Source of the DNA: Nitrosomonas oligotropha | GTDB lineage: Bacteria > Pseudomonadota > Gammaproteobacteria > Burkholderiales > Nitrosomonadaceae | Direction: 5' to 3' | DNA: 49,168 nucleotides | NCBI RefSeq assembly: GCF_900106555.1 | Contig: NZ_FNOE01000021.1 | Span: 1-49,168 of the forward strand | Part shown: positions 43,120 through 49,168 of the stretch, in pieces | Layout of the letters: each line of letters begins with the position of its first letter | How positions within the stretch are numbered: the stretch's first letter is position 1 | Program-made: the position numbers and the translations under genes | The notes under the pieces: model-generated | Told to the model about the DNA's origin: nothing | The model's database searches: none | The model's input: only the letters and a program-made list of their open reading frames with translations

Positions 43120-44629
43120 GATTGCACCCAATGTAATAATGTTGTTGGTCTGCCCTCGGTGAAAGTCTCAACTTTTGCCAGGTGGTTGTAATCCAATAAA
43201 ACATTAATCGCGGCTTCAGCTTTCTTTGGTGTGTCGATACCAGCCCAGCACTTCCGGTAAATATCTCGAACCGTGAACGGGCTATTTAGTTTGCCTTTCT
43301 TCAGTTTCGTTAAAACTGATTTTGCAGCATCAATGCCGGGCTGAGTTCCGTAGCTGTATACCCGCCGCGCGTGTGATTCCAGATACTCGCAATAGGCTAA
43401 GGCGCGTAGCAAAGACGATTCTGATACGCTCTTTTCCTCGCTGTTACACAAGTGATTGATTAACGCCAATGCGGGAACCAGCTTTCGATACTTTGACAGG
43501 TGCGACACTATGGCTGGATGATCCTCATCGGATCGTAACCGCTTTTCGAGATTGCACAGCCACTCAATAAAAACTTCTTGTGCGCTATCATCAAAATGAA
43601 GATATGGTGTCTTGCAGTATTCGCCAATGGTGGCTATTGCTACAGCGTCAAGGCTATGAAGCTTTCTAACAAGATCATTAACGGTATCCCTTACCAGCTT
43701 ATCCGGGAATCTGTCAATGTATTCATACTTTGGCGATATATCAGGATAAACCATCAGCCCAAAGCGTTGCAGCAAGCCATCAGCGCCCGCGCCGCCTGCA
43801 AGTGCTTCTCTCACGTATTCAGCCAACACCCCGGCTGTATTCCGCCAATAATCGATAAACAAGCGGATTCGATATGCAAATTAGTACCACGCATGATCCT
43901 GTCGATTGTGTAGGATTGATTGCCATCCGCTGCCGTTAAATAAAAAGCTCGCGCGCCTTCCTGCCCTTGCTTATCAAGGCTTTTAAGCAATCCAATAAGC
44001 TCATCGGCCTCGAATAAAATCCCGTTGGGATTCTCAATCATTAATTGACCAAGTGCTTCCGCCGTTGCGTCATTGGTTATGAGTCTTGGGGCTGTTTCTG
44101 TCTGTGGCAAAGTATCGGATTCGCTTTTCAAGAATCCTGAAATATCAGCATCGGGATCATTTTTTAGCGCCTTTCTTGCCTGTGACTTCTTGGCAGCTTG
44201 TCGAAGCTTCGATTCTTCCCCTGAATTCATCAATTGGGCGTTACGTTGATGGATTTCTTGCGCAATCTCTATTTGCAATTGTTTTAGTGGTTTCAGAACT
44301 TCGTTACGATTTGGCGATTTCATTACACCGGAACCGCCGATTACCGCGCCCCAAAGATTTGGAACAATTACCCAGTTATCACGCCTCTTTGGTCTTATCC
44401 CAATTTTGCAGCCGGTTACAGCACTAAACATTAAGTAGGTATTTACGGCCGCAAAATCGGGCGGGCATTGCATCCGCTCTGAAATATCTTCAACGTAACC
44501 GCGAATGCTTGCCGGTAAGAAACAGTAATCGAACGGTTTCACTTCCGGCAATTCGGGTAGCGGTTCGGGTATCAGTGCACTAGGCTCAGTGGGGTCTATC
44601 GCGGCTTCAGCTTTTTGGCGTAAGTTCAT
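43116..44629 (-). pseudogene. DUF3987 protein with single-base frameshift
   Basis: Part one (to 43811) is a DUF3987 N-terminus: RIPEPLPELPE-like linker, FLPASIRGYVEDISERMQCP, GAVIGGSGVMKSP (degenerate P-loop), ESACLSIIGGIQPG. Part two, in another frame, continues GVLAEYVREALAGGAGADGL LQRFGLMVYPD to the natural stop at 43116. The break is a run of four C at 43829-43832 (four G in the gene); a fifth G would restore GGIQPG-VLAEYV and one frame of 504 residues. DUF3987 proteins are ATPase/helicase-like partners of phage primases. It is either a real loss or a homopolymer sequencing error. The ATG overlaps the primase stop. Confidence 0.8.
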
Positions 44630-45088
44630 CGCGCACCCTCCAAATACGTCAAACCATCGTTGAGGCGCAAAATAATTTCAGCAACAAAATCCCTGTCATC
44701 ACTAGACAGCGCATTCAGCTTTTTCAGATCGTTCGCAACCACTAATAGCCGGATCAAATCGCCACGCAAGACATGAAACATTTGCCACGCTGAAAAAACC
44801 GCCGCGGCTTTGTTTTTCGTACTTTGGATTGTCGGTCGGCGGGAATAGGGTGCTAGGATCAATACCCAGTGCATTACAAATATCAACGCCACCGGCGTTG
44901 CAGCCAAAGCAGTGAACCAAGATAATTCCATCAGTTTTTTGCGTTACGGCAAGGCTCGGCGTCCGATCCTGGTGAACAGGGCAGCAAGCGACATAACGCC
45001 CCTCGCCAATTCGTCTAGCTTTCGTTAATCTGCCAATAATTTCATGCAAGCTGCCGCCATCGTGCTGCAATTTTGTGTTAAGATTCAT
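44626..45088 (-). pseudogene. CHC2 zinc-finger primase-like protein with frameshift
   Basis: The N-terminal zinc finger is clear: CCPVH ... VHCFGCNAGG, with GEGRYVACCPVHQDRTPSLA as in DnaG-type CHC2 domains. After DNPKYEKQSRGGF the frame runs into unrelated codons and stops at 44702, while frame +1 continues with WQMFHVLRGDLIRLLVVAND and DDRDFVAEIILRLNDGL up to 44626. The break is at a run of six A (44793-44798; T in the gene). Removing one base gives one 153-residue protein. GGAG lies upstream of the ATG at 45088. It would bind DNA or start replication of the island together with DUF3987. Confidence 0.8.
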
Positions 45089-45153
45089 CTCGCAAAACTC
45101 CAAAAGTAGTCATGGGAAAGCCGTCCGGGAATACTCTCCCGGCGGCTTTTTTG

Positions 45154-45714
45154 TCACTCAAGTTTGTTTGATGATTTGAACCTGTCTAGCTCTGCCCGCA
45201 CTTCGGCTTCGGAAATTTGAGGCAACAATTGATGAATAAACTGTCCCGCGAATGCAGCCGCCTGAAAACTGTAAGGCGCTCCGCTTCCAGCGTTCGCAAC
45301 CATTGCTGCAATTAGATTTTTGCGCAGCGTTGTGTCATCCTTGATCTTTGCAATCGCAGCATTTCGTTGTTCTGCGCAAAATTCGCGTTGCGCTGCTGCC
45401 GTTGCCAGTTCCGCTTGTAGAATCTGCTGATCAATTTCCCTGACTGCGTCCTGCGCAAGCGTTTTCAACCTTTCAGCTTCAGCAAGTTTTGCGCGTTCTG
45501 ATTCAATCTCTGCGCGTGAAGCTTGCACCTGCTGCATATTTGCCTCGTCGCAAATGTAGCGCCGCTCCAAAAGGATGTGAGCATGTTCAAGGTTGGCAAG
45601 CTTCGCGTGTATTTCCGCGGTCATACTGTCGCATGATTGCTTTTTGTCTTGAAACTTGCTGCGACGTGTGAGCAATTCGGCGTGTGCGGATCGGGCGGAT
45701 TTTAAATTTTCCAT
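45154..45714 (-). CDS. Coiled-coil protein of the island
   Basis: A 186-residue, almost wholly helical protein with a long coiled coil (residues about 5-125: ARSAHAELLTRRSKFQDKKQ and later ERAKLAEAERLKTLAQDAVR) and a small C-terminal domain (FAGQFIHQLLPQISEAEVRA). No enzyme motif, signal or membrane span. Its ATG overlaps the stop of the AlpA-like gene by one base (TAATG), so the two are translationally coupled. Homologues are commonly unnamed proteins in phage-like islands. Confidence 0.65.
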   Translation of the reverse strand: MENLKSARSAHAELLTRRSKFQDKKQSCDSMTAEIHAKLANLEHAHILLERRYICDEANMQQVQASRAEIESERAKLAEAERLKTLAQDAVREIDQQILQAELATAAAQREFCAEQRNAAIAKIKDDTTLRKNLIAAMVANAGSGAPYSFQAAAFAGQFIHQLLPQISEAEVRAELDRFKSSNKLE

Positions 45715-45938
45715 TACGCTGCGCCTCCATTTAACAGTCTTGCAACGTCAGCGACAGGCCATAAAAGACGATTCCCAAGTTTTTTAGGTCGAATGCCGAA
45801 ATATTCACCGGTCAGGCAGTATGCTTTCCTAACTGTTTGGGGTTTGTGATTCGTCACTAGCGCAATTTCTGCGGTCTGGATAAAATCGCGATGACTCGCG
45901 AGTTCTGCCAACTGGTGTGGTATGTTTTGATGATTCAT
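45714..45938 (-). CDS. AlpA/excisionase-like HTH protein
   Basis: A 74-residue protein with a MerR-like winged HTH: TAEIALVTNHKPQTVRKAYC, then IRPKKLGNRLLWPVADVARL LNG. Such proteins act as excisionases or as activators of the integrase and replication genes of P4-like elements. GAGG lies before the ATG. The upstream region has three copies of the AATCCCGC motif in both orientations, which may be its binding sites. First gene of the coiled-coil/primase/DUF3987 row. Confidence 0.75.
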   Translation of the reverse strand: MNHQNIPHQLAELASHRDFIQTAEIALVTNHKPQTVRKAYCLTGEYFGIRPKKLGNRLLWPVADVARLLNGGAA

Positions 45939-45965
45939 TGCAACCTCATTATCAAGCTGCCGTCA

Positions 45966-46054
45966 GCGGGATTGCTGTTTAAGCAGATTGATTTGAGATT
46001 ACGCGTAAGTCTTTTGAAAGTAATCCCGCAGTTTTTGGGTAAATTAGCGGGATT
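45966..46054. repeat. Three AATCCCGC motifs upstream of AlpA-like gene
   Basis: GCGGGATT at 45966-45973, AATCCCGC at 46022-46029 and GCGGGATT at 46047-46054. The last two form a hairpin with a 17-nt loop. They lie between the AlpA-like gene and the gene at 46068, in an AT-rich stretch that could also be a replication origin of the island. Confidence 0.5.
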
Positions 46055-46067
46055 TTTAATAAATCGA

Positions 46068-46661
46068 TTAATAAAAAGTTATCGTAATTTTCGGCAGATC
46101 ATTACCGCGTGCAATAGCAAGCAAGATTTTTTTGTATTGGCTTAAAGTTCCGCCCGTGATCACCTCAACATCATGGCAATATTCTTCTGACAAGGTTTTA
46201 CCTATTCCGATTTTTTCCCCTGCCTTTTCGTAAAAACCAGAATCAATTGGTTGCGTAGGATCATTCTCAAGCATGTTTTTAGCTTCTTGAAATACCGCAA
46301 ATTTCATAAATTCTTTTTTCTTATTTGCGGCTAATTGCGTGTTTTTTGGAAAAGGACTACCTAGAACATCATTCCAATCTTTTGACTCGAAGCTCAATAT
46401 TTTATCTATGCCGTGAATAAGTTGTTGCGCAGCCCATTGTGGCATGATCAAGCGATGGCGGGCACACACTTGAACGGCCCGCATTAAGCCAAGATTGTCT
46501 CCTTTCTCATACTGAGACTGAAGTTTATCCAATAATTTCAATGCGTACCATTGATCTAAAAGACTTGTGGGATTTGATGGATTGTCTTTGTTGCTTGGCT
46601 GTTTCGCATTCGAGCGAATGACTTCAGTTAATGTTTTTTTTGCCAGTTCATCTTGATCCAT
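46068..46661 (-). CDS. Hypothetical 197-residue island protein
   Basis: A soluble, helical protein with a polar N-terminus (KTLTEVIRSNAKQPSNKDNP) and a conserved-looking core (LMRAVQVCARHRLIMPQWAA, GKTLSEEYCHDVEVITGG). There is no recognised domain. I choose the ATG at 46661 with AAGGGA 6 bp upstream; ATGs at 46667 and 46688 are in frame, the last with GGTGGA before it. It lies downstream of brnTA on the same strand. Confidence 0.6.
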   Translation of the reverse strand: MDQDELAKKTLTEVIRSNAKQPSNKDNPSNPTSLLDQWYALKLLDKLQSQYEKGDNLGLMRAVQVCARHRLIMPQWAAQQLIHGIDKILSFESKDWNDVLGSPFPKNTQLAANKKKEFMKFAVFQEAKNMLENDPTQPIDSGFYEKAGEKIGIGKTLSEEYCHDVEVITGGTLSQYKKILLAIARGNDLPKITITFY

Positions 46662-46763
46662 ACGCATTCCCTTCAAAATGCCCTTCATGAAGTTCCACCC
46701 CAAGCGGTGAAGGTCTCCGCTTTTCGCCTGATCGGGGCTAGGGGTGGTATTGCTCTGTTAAGC

Positions 46764-47027
46764 TTAATGCTGCTTTATCCAATCCCGTAACGCGTCATTA
46801 ATGCGTGTTTGCCAGCCATTGCCGGTTGCCTTGAATTGCTCCAATATGTCCGTATCCAGGCGAAGTGTTACCTGTTCCTTTTTTCCGCTTCCTTGTGGCC
46901 TTCCGCGTGCTTTCCTGAATTGCCGCAATTCTTCATTCGCTAAAGGTAAATTATCCGGATCGGTAAGCGCGGCGGCTGTAATCTGCGCGTTTTCTGCTTC
47001 GGTTGGTCTAATTAATTTCTTGCTCAT
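46764..47027 (-). CDS. brnA: BrnA-type antitoxin
   Basis: An 87-residue antitoxin. The N-terminal half (IRPTEAENAQITAAALTDPD, then NEELRQFRKARGRPQGSGKK) wraps the toxin, and the C-terminal ribbon-helix-helix (EQVTLRLDTDILEQFKATGN, then GWQTRINDALRDWIKQH) binds DNA. This is the BrnA/CopG layout. The ATG at 47027 lies within the end of brnT (20-bp overlap). It should neutralise BrnT and repress the operon through the repeats at 47288-47338. Confidence 0.88.
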   Translation of the reverse strand: MSKKLIRPTEAENAQITAAALTDPDNLPLANEELRQFRKARGRPQGSGKKEQVTLRLDTDILEQFKATGNGWQTRINDALRDWIKQH

Positions 47028-47280
47028 AAAAGTCAAATTCTCTATGGTTAGCTTTGCGTAAGCTGATTATTCGCCGTTCATCTTCACGGTCGACATAAAC
47101 CGCGCAATATAATCTTTCGCCAATTGGTGCTAAGGCGATCATGCGGATTTCCCCATAATTCCGCCGTGTGTCTTGCCATGTCAATGCGAAATCCCAATCA
47201 ATAAGCGCTGCATCGGTCAGTGATACGCCATGCTTTTCCTTGTTTATTGCATCCTTGGTAGCATCGCAAATCACTTTCAT
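47008..47280 (-). CDS. brnT: BrnT-type ribonuclease toxin
   Basis: A 90-residue toxin of the BrnT family (RelE-like fold). The sequence has DATKDAINKEKHGVSLTDAA, then WQDTRRNYGEIRMIALAPIG, YCAVYVDREDERRIISLRKA and the ending ANHREFDFYE, all usual for BrnT, which stops translation by cleaving RNA. Toxin before antitoxin is the normal BrnTA order. There is no clear ribosome site before the ATG; a weak toxin start is common in such operons. The pair probably stabilises the island. Confidence 0.88.
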   Translation of the reverse strand: MKVICDATKDAINKEKHGVSLTDAALIDWDFALTWQDTRRNYGEIRMIALAPIGERLYCAVYVDREDERRIISLRKANHREFDFYEQEIN

Positions 47281-47287
47281 ATATTAA

Positions 47288-47338
47288 TGTAGTTACGTTT
47301 ATTATTGGAGTCAAGAATTATTTGTAGTTATGTTTATT
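47288..47338. promoter_or_regulatory. Direct repeats upstream of brnT
   Basis: TGTAGTTACGTTTATT (47288-47303) and TGTAGTTATGTTTATT (47323-47338) differ by one base and are 35 bp apart. They occupy the short gap between the integrase stop and brnT, i.e. the only place for the brnTA promoter, so they are likely BrnA operator sites. Confidence 0.6.
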
Positions 47339-48626
47339 TCTTTATAACGTGTAACCCTGCCTGTGTTGGTGCAAAATTAATCCCAGCTTCTTGCAGTATC
47401 CAAGCTTCAATCTTAACGTGCCATACTCGAAGCAAATCAAGCGGGCGGCGTATGTAGTTTTGTTCTCGCACACCTTGCGGCTTGTGCCCTTGAATTTGGG
47501 CGGCGATACCGGCAGGCATTTCTATCCATTCACAAAGACTGGCAAAAGATCGCCGTAGTCCATGCAAAGTTAAATCCAATCCAGCAATTGTGCAGGCTTT
47601 CCGGTGGGCTATGGATGGATCGGTTAAGCGGCCACTTGCAGCGGTAGGGCTTGAAAATACCCATTCATTGCGGCGGGTGAGGGTGGATAGCAGGTTGGTC
47701 ACATAGGGCGTTAACGGGATGATTCTAAAATCATCAACTTTGTCATTGATCGTTAAACTGTTCCATTGAAAATCTATATCCCGCCAGCGTAAAGAAGCGA
47801 TTTCTTCGCGGCGTGCACCGGTCAGTAAAAGAGTTTGCAGATATGCGGATATGACTGGATTCTGAATTTGTTTGATTGTCTTAAACCATGCGGGCAATTG
47901 CTCGCGCTGTAATACGTCATGTTTAACTTTAGCTTTTCCTAGACTCTCTCTAGCATCATTATTCTGTGCTGGATTGCTTGTCACAATCGCTTTGTAGGTT
48001 GAGTGTCTGCCACACCATGAAAGAAATGCTCGCAATAACCTGAGAGCAAGGCGGGCGCGTGTTGGCCGGATCAATGCTTCATTTCTTGCCCATTCGGTCA
48101 CCAATTCCGGCGTTAAATCTACCAGTCGGACTGACGCTAATGGCGTGAGTAATCCGGGTTCTGTCAGTTTCTTACTTCGTTTGCGTGGATCGCCGCCAGC
48201 CTGCATAACTTTTTCATGGTCACGGATATGTAGTTCTGACCATAGCGGCTTGCGGGCAGTCACATATTCTTCCCATGCTTGACGTACTGTTACGATTTCA
48301 CGGGTTTCTTGTGCTTTCTTGGCAGCGACGGCGGCTTGCTGTGCTGCCTTATTGTCGGCTGTAACTTGCCGGGGATCGTAGCCTTGATCTATAAGAGATT
48401 TAAGGCGGCGCGCTTCTTTTCGTGCATATTCAATGCTCTTCTTATTTACATCACAAATCGTTATGCGTGCAGATTTTCCGTATATTTTGGCCTGGAATAT
48501 GAATGATTTTGATCCCGAGGCTGTGACAATAACACCCAAGCCTTTATCCTCGCTATCCCAAAGATAAGTGCGCGTCTTTCCTTCTTCGCATTTTAACTTT
48601 GCGATTCGTCCGGTGGTTAACTTGAC
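47334..48626 (-). pseudogene. Tyrosine integrase, 5' end removed by IS
   Basis: A P4/phage-type integrase (430 codons left). The N-terminal DUF4102 arm-binding domain is visible (KLTTGRIAKLKCEEGKTRTY, then GSKSFIFQAKIYGKSARITI), followed by a core-binding domain and the catalytic domain: LLTGARREEIASLRW (first Arg), LTLHGLRRSFASL (HxxR) and IQGHKPQGVREQNYIRR (His and Tyr). The catalytic residues are intact. The frame is open up to the IS border at 48626 with no ATG left; upstream within the IS it meets a TAA. A TTG at 48539 is the first possible start and would lose 29 residues. Integration or excision is probably disabled. Confidence 0.85.
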
Positions 48627-49168
48627 TGCAAGAAATCTCAGAGTTGTTTACAGATAGGTTGATTGAAATAAGCGGTGAGTATTTCATAAGGAGTGGCATT
48701 ATTCAAACTCTTATGAGGCTTAACGGTATTGTAGAAATTAATCAAACGGAGAAGCTGAATGTGCCGATCGGCGCAGTCTTTAAAGTGAATCTTGCTGTGC
48801 CACATATCCATCAGGGTGCGGATAACCCGCTCAGCTTTACCGTTGGTTTGCGGACGATTGATACGGGTAAACTTCTGACCGATACCGTGCTGCCTGCAAA
48901 CTTTGACGAAAGCGTGGCCGTCAGTTCCTTTAAATTCTTTGCCGTTGTCAGAATAAGCATAGTCGATCTGGTAAGAACATTGGGCAACAGTGCTTGTGAG
49001 AAAGCAAGCTGCACTATGCTGGGTTTTATCGGGAAGAATATCGGCATACAGCTCCCTGGAGAAATCATCGATTGCCACAAATAGATACTCGCGAGGTTCA
49101 TTGGCGGATTGCCCTTTCAAGAAGGGAAGCCGCTTGGTATCGAAATGAACGAGCTCGCCCGGGTAAGA
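48627..49168 (-). mobile_element. IS481-type insertion sequence, right copy (partial)
   Basis: Same element as at 1-410, in opposite orientation, cut by the window end. Its end reads TGCAAGAAATCTCAGAG, with TGC where the left copy has TGT. It is inserted exactly at the start of the integrase gene. The outer part of the element is outside the window. Confidence 0.85.
48638..49168 (-). CDS. IS481-type transposase, N-terminus outside window
   Basis: 177 codons are visible, the last 176 residues of the transposase and the stop. The catalytic triad is complete: Asp in LVHFDTKRL, Asp in YSDNGKEF, Glu in NGKAERV. The blocks FVAIDDFSRELYADIL and NFYNTVKPHKSLNNATPYEI are typical integrase-core sequence. 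The HTH region is beyond the window. It shows a few differences from the left copy. Confidence 0.92.
   Translation of the reverse strand, partial: SYPGELVHFDTKRLPFLKGQSANEPREYLFVAIDDFSRELYADILPDKTQHSAACFLTSTVAQCSYQIDYAYSDNGKEFKGTDGHAFVKVCRQHGIGQKFTRINRPQTNGKAERVIRTLMDMWHSKIHFKDCADRHIQLLRLINFYNTVKPHKSLNNATPYEILTAYFNQPICKQL

Larger units (their letters stand above)
40821..48626. mobile_element. Satellite-like integrative island (putative)
   Basis: Between the tRNA-Phe terminator and the right IS almost all genes run on the minus strand: integrase, BrnT/BrnA, an unknown protein, AlpA-like regulator, coiled-coil protein, CHC2 primase-like protein, DUF3987 protein and several small ORFs. No capsid, tail, relaxase or pilus genes are seen. 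This make-up suggests a phage-satellite-like or reduced integrative element. The left border is uncertain (40821-41240) and the right border lies beyond the IS; attachment repeats were not found. Confidence 0.6.

Noticed and set aside
44785..44805. Programmed -1 frameshift at T-TTT-TTC in the primase-like gene
   Set aside because: A -1 shift enters the wrong frame; the continuing frame needs the opposite shift, so an indel or base-call error is more likely.

Overview
The window looks like a chromosomal contig from a betaproteobacterium, most probably an ammonia oxidiser of the Nitrosomonas group. This is inferred from gene content (rplU-rpmA-obgE-proB, ispB, PP0621-pilS-pilR, a PEP-CTERM protein beside a TIGR04073-type gene, an SbtA-type bicarbonate transporter with a PII-like partner) and from protein style; no search was run. 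Both window ends lie inside copies of one IS481-type insertion sequence in opposite orientation, so the contig probably stops where the assembly met that repeat.

Layout. 1-5.9 kb: IS copy, then a type I restriction-modification operon (hsdM-hsdS-hsdR, minus strand) whose hsdR is cut by the IS. 6-9.5 kb: two perfect FNR-type boxes ahead of a 37-residue membrane protein, a UmuD-like protease, a coiled-coil stress-type protein and hflX. 9.6-18.2 kb: a duplicated signalling/transport region. Copy one is an intact FixJ-type regulator and soluble PAS kinase, divergent from a small exported protein, sbtA and an sbtB-like gene. Copy two is a decayed porin, a regulator remnant, a second PAS kinase and an intact porin. 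One inverted repeat, TAAGGG-N4-CCCTTA, precedes all three transport units. 18.4-23.1 kb: half-size Gdt1-like protein, PhoP/PhoQ-like pair, PepSY protein, His-rich secreted protein and a BBP2-type porin. 23.3-32 kb: acyltransferase-like membrane protein, proB, obgE, rpmA, rplU, ispB, PP0621, pilS, pilR. 32-40.3 kb: lipoprotein, TIGR04073 and PEP-CTERM genes, tRNA-fMet, RIO kinase, HD-GYP protein, dicarboxylate symporter, hemF, aroC.

40.5-48.6 kb: tRNA-Arg and tRNA-Phe, then a mostly minus-strand integrative island without visible virion genes: accessory ORFs, DUF3987 protein, CHC2 zinc-finger primase-like protein, AlpA-like regulator, BrnT/BrnA toxin-antitoxin and a tyrosine integrase whose start was removed by the right-hand IS. 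Two replication genes carry single-base homopolymer shifts and one HTH gene lacks a normal start codon, so the island is either decaying or contains consensus errors.

Most interesting: (1) the shared inverted repeat and the terminator-like leader that appear to place SbtA/SbtB and the porins under paralogous FixL/FixJ-like systems, with footprints of duplication and decay; (2) the 37-residue membrane protein behind two perfect FNR boxes spaced 41 bp; (3) the His-rich protein/PepSY/PhoPQ-like/porin cluster; (4) the satellite-like island with BrnTA repeats.
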